Made by a program: the position numbers and the translations under genes. The notes beneath the pieces are model-generated. The model saw nothing but the letters and a program-made list of their open reading frames with translations, was not told the origin of the DNA and did no database searches. Shown piece after piece: positions 1 to 8,352 of a stretch of 29,601 bases of DNA (positions within the stretch are counted from its first letter, which is position 1; every line of letters begins with the position of its first letter). Location of the stretch: assembly GCA_964648005.1 (NCBI GenBank), contig CAZYKR010000013.1, positions 1 to 29,601 of the forward strand, written 5' to 3'. The stretch comes from JAGQTE01 sp964648005 (GTDB lineage Bacteria > Actinomycetota > Acidimicrobiia > Acidimicrobiales > Acidimicrobilacustridaceae).

Positions 1-2
1 CG

Positions 3-1568
3 CGCTACCGCGAGCGCTACGACGCGGGTTGGGACGCACTGCGCGCCGAGCGATGCGCCCGCCAGGTGCAGCTGGGCCTGCTGCCGCCGGGCACGGCACC
101 GGCGCCCCGCAACGCCGAGCCCGGCCACGACGTCGAGGCGTGGGACGACCTGACGCCCGAGCTGCAATGCCTCTTCGCCCGGTACATGGAGGCCTATGCC
201 GGCATGGTCGACGCCATCGACCAGAGCCTCGGCCGCCTGCTCGACGGGCTCGAGGAGCTCGGCGTGCTCGACGACACGATCATCGTCTTCACCTCCGACA
301 ACGGGGCGTCGCGTGAAGGCGAGGCGGAGGGCACGACGGCGTACTACGTCCACCTGCTGGGACAGACCGACATCGAGGCCGACCTCGGCCGCATCGACGA
401 GATCGGCGGCCCGACCACGATGCCGCACTACCCGCGCGGCTGGGCGATGGCCGGCAACACGCCGTTTCGCCTCTACAAGATCAACACGCATGCCGGAGGT
501 CATCGGGTCCCGTTCGTCATGCGCGTCCCGCCGCACGTGGTACCGGTCGACGAGCCGGGCAGCCTGCGCCACGGCTACGTGCACGTCACCGACATCCTGC
601 CGACCCTGCTCGAGCTCACCGGCGTGGCTCCGTTGGCCACCCGCGGCGGCGCGCCGGTCCAACCGATGGCGGGCGCCAGCTTCGCCGCCATGCTCGGCGA
701 CCGCCACGCCCCGTCGACGCATCGCGAGCAGCTCACCGAGATGCTCGGGCATCGGGGCTACTACCGCGACGGCTGGGAGATCGTCACGCTGCACGATCCG
801 ATGACGCCCTTCGGCGACCACGAGTGGCAGCTGTACGACCTGCGGGCCGATCCGACGGAGCTCGACGATCTGGCGGCGGTGCACCCGGAGCGGGTCGCCG
901 AGCTGGCGGCGGCGTGGGAGCAGGCGGCGTGGGATCAGCAGGTCTTCCCGCTCGATGAGGGCAGCGCCCTCAAGTACGTCATCCGGCCACCCTGGGACGA
1001 ACGCTTCGAGCGACCGGTCACGATCCTTCCGGGCACACCGACGCTGGAACGCTGGCGAGCCCTGCAGCTGGTCATGCTGCGCTCGTGCGACATCGCCATC
1101 GACGTCGAGCACGCGCCCGGCGACGTGGGCGTGCTCGTCGCGCACGGCGATCAGGGCGGCGGCTACCTCGTCTGGGTCGACGACGACGGACTCCATGCCG
1201 CCCACAACGACGGGCGGGGTCGCCTGGCGGTGATCGACGGCGGTCCGTTGGCGCCGGGTCGCCGCGCCGTGGCCCTGGCGCTGATCGCCACCGGCGGCAA
1301 CCGCTGGGACGCCGTGCTGCGTGTCGACGGTGACGACGTCGGTGTGGCGACCGGCTGGCCGTGCCTGTTCCCGATGGCGCCGTTCCAGGGCATCGACGTC
1401 GGCCTCGACCGTCGCTCGCCGGTGCACTGGGACCTGGCCCAGCGCCACGGCACCTTCCCCTACTCGGGGAGCATCACCGGCGTCACCTACACGCCGGGTG
1501 CACCAGCGGCCGACGCCCCGGTCAACCTGGTGGAGGTGCTGCGCACGATGGGGGCGCGCTTCGAGTGA
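3..1568 (+). CDS. Sulfatase (arylsulfatase family), C-terminal part, 5' truncated by window edge
   Basis: The reading frame is open from the first complete codon at base 3, so the gene begins outside the window. The visible 521 residues carry the arylsulfatase pattern RYDAGWDALR near the edge and then the metal-site motif TSDNGAS at about residues 97-103 of the visible part. After this come the usual middle and C-terminal sulfatase segments (HVTDILPTLLEL, WQLYDLRADPTELDDLA). The formylglycine motif CxPxR must lie upstream and cannot be checked. A C-terminal beta-rich extension of about 170 residues follows the core, as in mycobacterial AtsA-type arylsulfatases. Family role: hydrolysis of sulfate esters; the substrate cannot be told. 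The stop overlaps the start of the next gene by 4 bases, which suggests translational coupling. Confidence 0.9.
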   Translation, partial: RYRERYDAGWDALRAERCARQVQLGLLPPGTAPAPRNAEPGHDVEAWDDLTPELQCLFARYMEAYAGMVDAIDQSLGRLLDGLEELGVLDDTIIVFTSDNGASREGEAEGTTAYYVHLLGQTDIEADLGRIDEIGGPTTMPHYPRGWAMAGNTPFRLYKINTHAGGHRVPFVMRVPPHVVPVDEPGSLRHGYVHVTDILPTLLELTGVAPLATRGGAPVQPMAGASFAAMLGDRHAPSTHREQLTEMLGHRGYYRDGWEIVTLHDPMTPFGDHEWQLYDLRADPTELDDLAAVHPERVAELAAAWEQAAWDQQVFPLDEGSALKYVIRPPWDERFERPVTILPGTPTLERWRALQLVMLRSCDIAIDVEHAPGDVGVLVAHGDQGGGYLVWVDDDGLHAAHNDGRGRLAVIDGGPLAPGRRAVALALIATGGNRWDAVLRVDGDDVGVATGWPCLFPMAPFQGIDVGLDRRSPVHWDLAQRHGTFPYSGSITGVTYTPGAPAADAPVNLVEVLRTMGARFE

Positions 1569-2671
1569 GCCCGATGCGCTCCGCCGTCGACCCGGCCGAC
1601 GCCCAGGCGGTCGTCGACGCCGTCGCCGCTGCGGGCCTCGACCGCAGCCGATGGGCGCCGCCGGCGGTGCCGCTCGACGACCGGTCGTGGTCGGCGGCGT
1701 GGTCGTTGGTGCGCAACCGGCGGGTCGTCGGTCTGTTGGCCGCCGCCGCGGCAGCGGGGACCTGGCCGCTCACCGATGACCAGCACGACGCCGTGCACGC
1801 CGCGCATCGCCAGGCGTTGGCGGCCTGCCTGCACTTGGAACGTCTCGTGCTCGACCTGCACACGGCCTTCGACGCGGCGGCGATCGAGCACCGGCTGCTC
1901 AAGGGCCCGGCGCATGCGCACCTGCTGTACCCCGATCCGTCGATGCGGACCTTCGTCGACGTCGACCTGCTCGTCCCCGGCGCGGCGCTGGCGTCGGCGG
2001 CGGCGCTGCTGGCCGAACGCGGGGGCCGTCGCCGCTACCCCGAGCCGCGTCCCGGCTTCGACCGGCGCTTCAGCAAGGGCGCGTCGTTCGCCCTGACCGG
2101 CGGCTGGGAGGTCGACCTGCACCGGACCCTGACCCCGGGACCGTTCGGTCTGGCGCTCGATCCTCGGGCGCTGCTGGCGCGACGTGATCGTGTCGAGCTC
2201 GGCGGTGCGTCGATCGAGGTCCTCGACCCGCCGGGACGGGCGCTGCACGCGGCGCTGCACGCGGTGCTCGGCAGTCCCGAGCCGAATCCCGTGGCGCTGC
2301 GCGACCTGGCCCAGGCGATCGAGGTCGGCCTCGATGCCGGCGAGCTCATCGACCTGGCCGAGTCGCACGGCGCGGGTGCACCCTTGGCGGTGGCGAGTGA
2401 CCTGCTGGTGGACCGGTTCCGGTGGGAGCCCCCGCCACAGCTGCGTGCGTGGCGCGCCGGGCGTGTGCACTCCACCCGGGAGCGCCGCTGGCTCGACAGC
2501 TACGCCGGCGCCGGCGCCTCGGTGCGCAAGGCGCTCATCGCCACCGAGGCCGTGCGGGGCCTGCGCGCCAAGGCGGCGTACCTGCGCGCCGTGGTGTGGC
2601 CCGCCGATCCTGGTGCGCACCGATCGACTGCCGACCGGTGGCGACGCGGGGTGGCGTCGTTGCGACGCTGA
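1565..2671 (+). CDS. Nucleotidyltransferase-fold protein (NTP_transf_5-like), substrate unknown
   Basis: This 368-residue protein starts at a GTG that overlaps the upstream sulfatase stop (GTGA); an ATG three codons later is the alternative. It shows the pattern of the uncharacterised nucleotidyltransferase family PF14907: a conserved LKG at residues 112-114, then a tyrosine, then RTFVDVDLLV at 129-138, where D132 and D134 are the likely metal-binding pair. The family resembles aminoglycoside-type and MNT-type nucleotidyltransferases, but its reaction is largely unknown. Members often sit near polysaccharide or modified-peptide genes (family knowledge). Here the only operon partner is a sulfatase. 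No signal peptide or clear membrane segment is seen, so it is probably cytoplasmic. The family call is fairly sure; the function is open. Confidence 0.75.
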   Translation: MSPMRSAVDPADAQAVVDAVAAAGLDRSRWAPPAVPLDDRSWSAAWSLVRNRRVVGLLAAAAAAGTWPLTDDQHDAVHAAHRQALAACLHLERLVLDLHTAFDAAAIEHRLLKGPAHAHLLYPDPSMRTFVDVDLLVPGAALASAAALLAERGGRRRYPEPRPGFDRRFSKGASFALTGGWEVDLHRTLTPGPFGLALDPRALLARRDRVELGGASIEVLDPPGRALHAALHAVLGSPEPNPVALRDLAQAIEVGLDAGELIDLAESHGAGAPLAVASDLLVDRFRWEPPPQLRAWRAGRVHSTRERRWLDSYAGAGASVRKALIATEAVRGLRAKAAYLRAVVWPADPGAHRSTADRWRRGVASLRR

Positions 2672-2674
2672 CGG

Positions 2675-2698
2675 CCTGGGACGATCGTCCGCCTCAGG
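2675..2698. terminator. Palindromic convergent junction, possible bidirectional terminator
   Basis: A perfect 12-base palindrome (GGACGATCGTCC, 2679-2690) lies between two convergent genes that end at 2671 and 2694. It is flanked by CCTG and CAGG, which can extend the stem with a bulge. There is no T-tract, so an intrinsic terminator is only a suggestion from position and symmetry. A protein-binding palindrome is the alternative. Confidence 0.3.
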
Positions 2699-3461
2699 CG
2701 CCCATGGCGTGGTACCCGCCGTCGACGTGCACGATCTCGCCGGTGGTCATGGGGAACCAGTCCGAGAGCAGGGCGACGCAGGCCTGGGCCACCGGTTCGG
2801 GTTGCTTCACGTCCCAGCCGAGCGGCGCGCGGCCGTCCCACGCGTCCTCGAACTGTGAGAACCCGGGGATCGACCGGGCGGCCACGGTCTTGATCGGACC
2901 GGCGGCGACGAGGTTCACCCGGATGCCCGCAGGTCCCAGGTAGCGGGCGAGGTAGCGCGAGGTGGACTCGAGCGCTGCCTTCGCCACGCCCATCCAGTCG
3001 TACGCCGGCCAGGACACGGTGGCGTCGAAGTCCAGTCCGACGAGGGAGCCGCCGTCGGACATGAGCGGCGCCACGACGTCGGCCAGGCCCTTGAACGAGT
3101 ACGCCGACACGTTGACCGCGACGGACACGTCATCCCACGTGGCGTCGAGGAAGGTGCCGCCGAGGCAGACCGGAGGAGCGAAGCCGATGGCGTGCAGGGC
3201 GCCGTCGAGGGTGATCCCACGGTCGACGAGGTCGCCTCGCAGGGCGTCGATGCTCTCCTGGTCGGCGACGTCGAGCAACAGGATCTCGGGCTCGACGGGC
3301 AGCTTGGCCGCAGCGCGTGCTGTGTGGCGCTGGACCTTCTCCACCGTCGTGAGGATGACCTCGGCCCCTTCGGCCTGGGCGAGGCGGGCGACGCCGAATG
3401 CCAGGGAGGCCTCGGTCAGGACGCCGGTGATCAAGATGCGCTTACCGTCGAGCAGTGCCAT
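2694..3461 (-). CDS. fabI: Enoyl-[acyl-carrier-protein] reductase [NADH], InhA/FabI family
   Basis: This 255-residue short-chain dehydrogenase catalyses the last reduction of each FAS-II elongation cycle (trans-2-enoyl-ACP to acyl-ACP, with NADH). The N-terminal nucleotide site ITGVLTEASLAFGVA (residues 11-25) is the glycine-poor FabI type. The active site is Y154-x6-K161 inside YDWMGVAK, preceded by VGLDFDA. This matches the arrangement around Y158 and K165 of InhA more closely than E. coli FabI. The ATG at 3461 has GGAG about 5 bases upstream. It lies 117 bases downstream of the dynamin-like gene on the same strand. Unlike mycobacterial inhA, no mabA/fabG is adjacent. The enzyme call is strong; calling it InhA rather than FabI is a judgement from motif similarity. 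Confidence 0.93.
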   Translation of the reverse strand: MALLDGKRILITGVLTEASLAFGVARLAQAEGAEVILTTVEKVQRHTARAAAKLPVEPEILLLDVADQESIDALRGDLVDRGITLDGALHAIGFAPPVCLGGTFLDATWDDVSVAVNVSAYSFKGLADVVAPLMSDGGSLVGLDFDATVSWPAYDWMGVAKAALESTSRYLARYLGPAGIRVNLVAAGPIKTVAARSIPGFSQFEDAWDGRAPLGWDVKQPEPVAQACVALLSDWFPMTTGEIVHVDGGYHAMGA

Positions 3462-3578
3462 GGGCGCTCCGACCCGTGTGCCGGCTCAGGGGTTACCCGA
3501 TCCGGCCGGGATGCGACCGGTGGGCCCTCCCGCAGCTCGGGCCGGGGTGCGTGGCGGGCCGGACAGGTGCCGGTCGCG

Positions 3579-5273
3579 TCAGCGCCGGTCGAGCTGGAAC
3601 TCGACGGTGGCGAGCTGCTCGAGCTCGGTGTCGAGCACCTGGCGGCGGGCCCAGACGTGCTGCGGGTCGGCACCGTGCACCGCCAGCACGGCGGCATGGA
3701 CCTCGACCAGGCTGCGGTGCAGCTCGCGGGCGCGGCCGCTGCACCGGCGCTCGAGGTCGGCGACGGTGGCGTCGAGACCGTCGTCGTTCTCGCGCTGCAC
3801 CAGGTCGAACGCTACGTCGAGCCAGGCGTGCAGCTCGGGCGCGATGCTGCCCGCGCCGCCGGAGGTCGTGGGGCGTTCGCGCAGCGGGAGCGTGCGCAGC
3901 GCCCCAGCGGGTGGCGCCGGGAGCCGATCGAGGCGCGGCAGCCCCAGGGCGTGCGCGTCGGGCATCTGGGGCAGCGCACCCGACAGGGTCGCCGCCTCCT
4001 CGCGCATCGTCTCGGCGACGGCCTTGGCCAGAGCGCGCAGCGACAACTTCCGCATGCGCTGGAGGTGGGCGATGGCATCGGCGAGTCGCCGGTGGAACAC
4101 CGCTCGGCTCGGATCGTCGGGCACCGTCGGCAGGGTGATGGCCAGCTCGACCAGCTTGCGGTGCTCGGCCTCCAGATCCCAGCGCAGGTCGCGCCGCAGC
4201 TGCCCGGCGGCGTCGTGGAGCTGCGTCAGCCACGCCGCACCCGGTGCCGCCAGGGTGGCAGCGTGCTCCGCCGCTCCGGCGACGGTGGCGGCGGCGGACC
4301 CGATGGCATCGTCGTCACCGAGCAGGGCGTGTTCGGCCCACAGCCGCAAGCGGAGCCGATCCGCCGCCCAGAAGGCTTCGGTCACGGCGCTGGAGATCCG
4401 GGACTGCTCACGGTCGAGCACCGCGCCGGTCACCAACGAGGTCGCCAGCCGACCCATGCCCGGATCCGGGCCGGGCGCCAGGCCGCCGCGGTCGTTCCAG
4501 TAGGGCGCGGCGTCGAGCGCCACGACCTCCGCCGGGACCCCACGGCGTTCGAGCAGCAGCTCGTCCTGCTCGACGATGGCGGCCCACGCTGGATACGTCC
4601 CGGTGCCGTTGACGGCCACGATGACCCGCGGGCAGGCAGCGGCGGCCAGCCGGGCCAGGTCGAGCTCGCCCGCGGTGAGCGGTGCGCCGGCGCTGGTGAC
4701 GAGCACGACGGCGGCGACGCGGCCCATGGCGGAGATGACGCGCGACACCGACGGGCTCCACAGCTGCTGGACCGGCGGCGTGTCGATCAGGGTGAGGCCG
4801 CGCTCGAGCAGCGGTGACGGCACGCGCAGCTCGACGTCGCGCAACCGCCATCGGTTCGCCGGGTTGGCGGAGGCGGTGGTGAGCCCGACCGCCTGCCCGT
4901 ACGGCGTCACCTCGGGCTGGGCCGGCCCGGTCCCCGCCGGCTCGCGCCAGATCGTGGCGCCGTACTCGTCGCCCCACCGCACGGTGGTGGTCGCCGTCGT
5001 GACACCGCCGGCGCCGACGGCGCAGACCGGCGCACCGACGAGCGCGTTCACCAGGCTGCTCTTGCCCTGTCCCGGCCCGCCGACGATCAGGACCTCGACC
5101 GGCGCCACCGCCAGTGAGGCGCGGAGCTCGCCCAGCTCACCGGCGAGGTCGTCGCGCCCCTGCGCCGTGGCCAGACGCTCGACCAGCCCCACGATCGCCG
5201 CGGCGCCGTCGAGCGCCGGGCTGGCGCCGGGGGCCGGCGGTGTCGGTCGGTCGTTCGGGTCGTGGTTCGCCAT
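3579..5273 (-). CDS. Dynamin-like P-loop protein with degenerate G3 and G4 motifs
   Basis: This 564-residue protein has an intact Walker A (GGPGQGKSS, residues 65-73) and a threonine-rich switch I (GVTTATTTV, 90-98). Its framework matches actinobacterial dynamin-like GTPases (IniA/IniC-like), including SAGAPLTAGELDLA before the G4 site. Two diagnostic motifs are altered. G3 reads DTPP (164-167) instead of DxPG. The guanine-specificity motif, normally TKxDLYPxW, reads NGTGTYPAW, so both the lysine and the aspartate are missing. The C-terminal half is helical and charged, as expected for a stalk. The start is the ATG at 5273 with GAGG 6 bases upstream; an in-frame ATG at 5375 would add 34 arginine-rich residues with no such site. 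No transmembrane helix is obvious. Relatives remodel membranes; GTP use here is uncertain. Confidence 0.75.
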   Translation of the reverse strand: MANHDPNDRPTPPAPGASPALDGAAAIVGLVERLATAQGRDDLAGELGELRASLAVAPVEVLIVGGPGQGKSSLVNALVGAPVCAVGAGGVTTATTTVRWGDEYGATIWREPAGTGPAQPEVTPYGQAVGLTTASANPANRWRLRDVELRVPSPLLERGLTLIDTPPVQQLWSPSVSRVISAMGRVAAVVLVTSAGAPLTAGELDLARLAAAACPRVIVAVNGTGTYPAWAAIVEQDELLLERRGVPAEVVALDAAPYWNDRGGLAPGPDPGMGRLATSLVTGAVLDREQSRISSAVTEAFWAADRLRLRLWAEHALLGDDDAIGSAAATVAGAAEHAATLAAPGAAWLTQLHDAAGQLRRDLRWDLEAEHRKLVELAITLPTVPDDPSRAVFHRRLADAIAHLQRMRKLSLRALAKAVAETMREEAATLSGALPQMPDAHALGLPRLDRLPAPPAGALRTLPLRERPTTSGGAGSIAPELHAWLDVAFDLVQRENDDGLDATVADLERRCSGRARELHRSLVEVHAAVLAVHGADPQHVWARRQVLDTELEQLATVEFQLDRR

Positions 5274-5412
5274 GCGGTGCCTCGGGCGCGCACCGGCGAA
5301 CCTGTCGTGGATCCGCCGGAGGTCGCACCAGTGTTCCACGGCGACGCGCCGGCTGCTCGGGCAGCGACCTGTCACGGCGTCAGGGGCTGGACTCGCCCTC
5401 GGGTCCCCCCAC

Positions 5413-5418
5413 TAGGGT
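5413..5418 (+). promoter_or_regulatory. -10 element (TAGGGT), predicted leaderless start of npdG
   Basis: TAGGGT fits the actinobacterial TAnnnT -10 consensus and ends 8 bases before the ATG at 5427. Transcription would then begin at or next to the start codon. No Shine-Dalgarno sequence fits in between. No convincing -35 is seen. Confidence 0.5.
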
Positions 5419-5426
5419 GACCCGCC

Positions 5427-6086
5427 ATGCAGATCGGCATTCTTGGTGCAACGGGTCCTGCCGGCAGCGCGCTCGCCGCGCGTCTCGCCTCGGTGGGGTT
5501 CGACGTCGTGGTGGGGTCGCGCTCGCGGTACAAGGCGCTGGAGGTGCGCGACGGCATCGTCGAGCGCTGGCCCGGCCGGGAGCTGTCGGTCGAGGCAGCG
5601 GACAACGACGGCGCCGCCGAGGCGGATGTCGTGGTCATCGCCACCCCGTGGGACGCCGCCGGGGCCACGGCGGCCAGCGTCGCTCGCCAGCTCCAGGGCA
5701 AGGTCGTCATCTCGATGGCGAACGCCCTGGCCAAGGTCGGCCACGAGTTCCAGCCGCTGGTGCCGCCGCGCGGCTCGGTGGCGGCGTCGGTGCAGGCCGC
5801 CGTACCGCGGTCGCAGGTGGCCGCCGCCTTCCACCACGTGCCGGCCAAGGAGCTGGGCGACCTCGCCGAGCCGGTCGACAGCGACGTGTTGATCTGCTCG
5901 GACTACCCGGGCGCCACGCAGGCGACGCTCGACATCGTGTCGAAGATCCCGAACCTGCGGCCGCTCGATGCGGGCGAGCTGTCGAACGCGGCACCGATCG
6001 AGGCGTTCGCCGCCGTGCTGCTCCAGCTGAACGTGCGGTACAAGACGCGGGTGGCCCTGCGCTTCACCGGCCTCAAGGACTCCTGA
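5427..6086 (+). CDS. npdG: F420-dependent NADP reductase (Fno/NpdG)
   Basis: This 219-residue cytoplasmic oxidoreductase exchanges hydride between coenzyme F420 and NADP(H). The N-terminal Rossmann motif is GATGPAG (residues 7-13), and GSRSR at 30-34 is placed to bind the NADP 2'-phosphate, as in archaeal Fno. Further family signatures are VVIATPWDA, VISMANAL, AAFHHVPAKEL and the C-terminal RPLDAGELSNA. The length is normal for the family. In actinobacteria it can supply F420H2 to F420-dependent enzymes (established for the family). It is divergent from the dynamin-like gene, with a 153-base intergenic region. The ATG is preceded by a -10-like hexamer rather than a ribosome site. The call is firm; direction in vivo is unknown. 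Confidence 0.92.
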   Translation: MQIGILGATGPAGSALAARLASVGFDVVVGSRSRYKALEVRDGIVERWPGRELSVEAADNDGAAEADVVVIATPWDAAGATAASVARQLQGKVVISMANALAKVGHEFQPLVPPRGSVAASVQAAVPRSQVAAAFHHVPAKELGDLAEPVDSDVLICSDYPGATQATLDIVSKIPNLRPLDAGELSNAAPIEAFAAVLLQLNVRYKTRVALRFTGLKDS

Positions 6087-6134
6087 GCGGCGCGGCATCC
6101 GCCGCGGGTTGCACGAACCGACATCTGGCGCCGT

Positions 6135-6140
6135 TAGCCT
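6135..6140 (+). promoter_or_regulatory. -10 element (TAGCCT) upstream of mshC
   Basis: TAGCCT fits TAnnnT and lies 30 bases before the mshC ATG, so the mRNA would have a leader of about 24 bases. This leader contains the GAGGAGG ribosome site at 6159-6165. A weak TTGCAC -35 lies at 6109-6114, but its 20-base spacing is long. Confidence 0.4.
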
Positions 6141-6170
6141 GCGCCTCGGCCGTCGGTCGAGGAGGTGCGG

Positions 6171-7394
6171 ATGGTCGCCAACACCGGGCACGAGACGGAG
6201 CTGACCGACCCGACATGGGACGCGCGGGCGCCGGCCGTGGCGACCACGCCGCACGGGGCCGAGGAGCCGCTGCGGCTCTATGACACGGCGCGCGCCGCGG
6301 TCGTGCCGTTCGAGCCGGGCCCGGTGGTGTCCATGTACACGTGCGGGATCACGCCCTACGACGCCTCCCACCTCGGTCACGCCGCCACGTACGTCACCTA
6401 TGACGTGCTGCAGCGGCGGCTGCGCGACCGAGGGCACGACACACGCTGCGTGCGCAACGTGACCGACGTCGACGACGACATCCTCCGCAAGGCCCGCGAG
6501 CTCGGGGTGCACTACCTCGACCTGGCCGCGGCGGAGATGGCCCGCTTCGACGGCGACATGAAGGCGCTCAACGTCGTGCACTGCTGGAGCGAGCCCCGGG
6601 CCACCTCGGCCATCGCCGACATCCGGGGCTTCATCGGCATGGTGCTCGACCAGGGCTCTGCCTACGAGTCCGGCGGCGCCGTCTACTTCGACGTCGGGTC
6701 GTTCGAGCGCTTCGGGCAGGTGAGCCACCTCGGTCGCGACGAGATGCTGGTGCTCGCCGCCGAGCACGGCGGCAACCCCGACGACCCCAACAAGCGCGAC
6801 CCGCTCGACTTCGTGCTGTGGCAGCCGTCCGCGCCCGACGAGCCGGCGTGGGAGTCGCTGTGGGGACCGGGACGCCCCGGTTGGCACATCGAGTGCTCGG
6901 CGCTGGCGATGCGCGAGCTCGACACCACGATCGACCTGCACGGCGGGGGAGCCGACCTGGTCTTCCCCCACCACGAGTGCGAGGCAGCGCAATCCGAGGC
7001 GGCGACGGGCCAGCCGTTCGTGCGGCACTGGATGCACCAGGCGATGGTCCGCATGGACGGCGAGAAGATGTCGAAGTCGCTGGGCAACCTGGTGTTCGTC
7101 ACCGACCTGCTCGAGACCGACGACCCGCGGGCCATCCGGCTCGGCATCGTGGCGCACCACTACCGCGACTCGTGGTCGTGGGACGACGGCATCATGCCGA
7201 CGGCGGCGGCTCGCCTGGTGGCGTGGCAGGCGGCGGCAGGCTCGGGCGACATCGACGCCCCGCTCGCCGCCGTGCGCGCGGCACTCGACGACGACCTGGA
7301 CACGCCGGCGGCGGTGGCGGCGCTCGACGCCGCGGCAGCGGCCGGCGACGACGTCGGCCCGGCGGCGCGCTTGCTCGGCGTCGATCTCGGGTGA
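6171..7394 (+). CDS. mshC: Mycothiol cysteine ligase MshC (class I tRNA-synthetase fold)
   Basis: This 407-residue enzyme joins L-cysteine to GlcN-Ins, with ATP, in mycothiol synthesis. It is a CysRS relative. MshC rather than CysS is indicated by MYTCGITPYDASHLGHA (residues 55-71; HIGH-type HLGH 67-70, zinc ligand C58), where CysRS has CGPTVY. It is also indicated by GRPGWHIECSA, GGGADLVFPHHE and the KMSKS motif at 299-303 (GEKMSKSLGNL). The length matches MshC (about 410) and is shorter than typical CysRS. The ATG at 6171 is chosen because GAGGAGG ends 5 bases upstream; a GTG at 6165 overlaps that site. About 37 residues precede the conserved core. It is followed by plsC and thrS rather than other mycothiol genes. 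Confidence 0.93.
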   Translation: MVANTGHETELTDPTWDARAPAVATTPHGAEEPLRLYDTARAAVVPFEPGPVVSMYTCGITPYDASHLGHAATYVTYDVLQRRLRDRGHDTRCVRNVTDVDDDILRKARELGVHYLDLAAAEMARFDGDMKALNVVHCWSEPRATSAIADIRGFIGMVLDQGSAYESGGAVYFDVGSFERFGQVSHLGRDEMLVLAAEHGGNPDDPNKRDPLDFVLWQPSAPDEPAWESLWGPGRPGWHIECSALAMRELDTTIDLHGGGADLVFPHHECEAAQSEAATGQPFVRHWMHQAMVRMDGEKMSKSLGNLVFVTDLLETDDPRAIRLGIVAHHYRDSWSWDDGIMPTAAARLVAWQAAAGSGDIDAPLAAVRAALDDDLDTPAAVAALDAAAAAGDDVGPAARLLGVDLG

Positions 7395-7523
7395 TTCGGG
7401 CGGCGAACTCGCTGCGGAGCGCCGCGCCGTAGGGCAGACTGGTCGAACGACATCGGCAGTGGGGCCGATGCCGGGACGGGACAGCGCCGGACGGGCGCAC
7501 GGGACAGGGAAGGGGACACCGGC

Positions 7524-8294
7524 ATGGGGGAGCGCCGCCAGATCGGCCACCTGTACCCCGTGGCCAAGGCCATCCTCACCCCGGTGTTCTCGTTCCTGTG
7601 GCGGATCGAGGTCGAAGGCGTCGAGCACATCCCGGCGTCGGGTCCGGCGATCATCGCCCCGAACCACATCTCGGTGCTCGACTCGTTCATGGTGCCGGCC
7701 GCCCTGCCGCGCCGCATCACCTACGTCGGCAAGGCCGAATACCTCGACGACTGGAAGACGAGCTACCTGTTCCCGGCCATGGGCATGATCCCCATCGACC
7801 GGGCTGGTGGAGACGCGGCGCAAGCGGCGCTCGACACGGCGGCGTCGCTGCTCGACGCCGGTGAGCTGTTCGGCATCTATCCCGAGGGCACCCGGGCCCG
7901 CGACGGCAAGCTCCACAAGGGCCACACCGGCGCGGCGCGCCTGGCGTTGCGCTGCAACTGCCCAATCGTGCCGGTCGGCATCCAGGGGACCGACGTCGTG
8001 CAGCCGCCCGACGCCAAGTTCCCCAAGCCGTTCGAACATGTCCGCATCCGGTTCGGCCGGCCGATCTCGGTCGAGAAGTACCGCGACCGCGCTGACGACC
8101 GCCTGGTGCTGCGCCAGATCATCGACGAGGTCATGTACGAGATCCGCGAGCTCTCCGGGCAGGAGTACGTCGACACCTACGCCTCGCGCAAACCCGAGAC
8201 GATGCCGACGACCGAGGCCCGCATCGCCGTCGGCGCCGCGTCGGCCGGCGGCAACGGCCACGGCGCCCTCGCTCCCGTCGCCGCGTCGGCCTGA
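7524..8294 (+). CDS. plsC: 1-acyl-glycerol-3-phosphate acyltransferase (PlsC family)
   Basis: This 256-residue protein belongs to the PlsC/LPLAT family, which transfers an acyl chain to lysophosphatidate or related lipids at the membrane. Block I is NHISVLD (N47 to D53, the NHx4D catalytic motif) and block III is YPEGTR (119-124). KAEY and IPIDR form block II, and IVPVGIQG is block IV. A hydrophobic N-terminal stretch (about 11-26) could be a membrane anchor. The last 40 residues are Ala/Gly-rich and look disordered. A purine-rich GGGAAGGGGA lies about 8 bases before the ATG. The family call is firm; the exact acyl acceptor is not shown. A separate LpxL-type acyltransferase lies at 18185. Confidence 0.88.
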   Translation: MGERRQIGHLYPVAKAILTPVFSFLWRIEVEGVEHIPASGPAIIAPNHISVLDSFMVPAALPRRITYVGKAEYLDDWKTSYLFPAMGMIPIDRAGGDAAQAALDTAASLLDAGELFGIYPEGTRARDGKLHKGHTGAARLALRCNCPIVPVGIQGTDVVQPPDAKFPKPFEHVRIRFGRPISVEKYRDRADDRLVLRQIIDEVMYEIRELSGQEYVDTYASRKPETMPTTEARIAVGAASAGGNGHGALAPVAASA

Positions 8295-8337
8295 CACGCC
8301 GCCGCCAACGCGTTCCGGTCTCGCCGCGGCGCGTCGC

Positions 8338-8343
8338 TAGCAT
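8338..8343 (+). promoter_or_regulatory. -10 element (TAGCAT), predicted leaderless start of thrS
   Basis: TAGCAT fits TAnnnT and ends 9 bases before the thrS ATG at 8353. No ribosome-binding site is present between them, and the spacing would put the transcript start at the ATG. No leader structure such as a T-box could fit. Confidence 0.5.
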
Positions 8344-8352
8344 CGGCGCCCT

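Noticed and set aside
6171..7394. Cysteinyl-tRNA synthetase
   Set aside because: The CGITPYDASHLGHA and GRPGWHIECSA patterns and the length of 407 fit MshC better than CysRS.
7400..7425. GCGGCG/CGCCGC hairpin after mshC as a terminator
   Set aside because: It has a 14-base loop, no T-tract and common GC-rich bases; chance pairing is likely.
5412..8297. A 961-codon open frame on the minus strand, and similar long antisense frames at 21192-23945, 8131-10293 and 11302-13365
   Set aside because: They lie antisense to well-identified genes (npdG, mshC, plsC, pdxS, pdxT, thrS). Their translations are Arg/His/Val-rich with no domain signature, as expected from high-GC third-codon positions.
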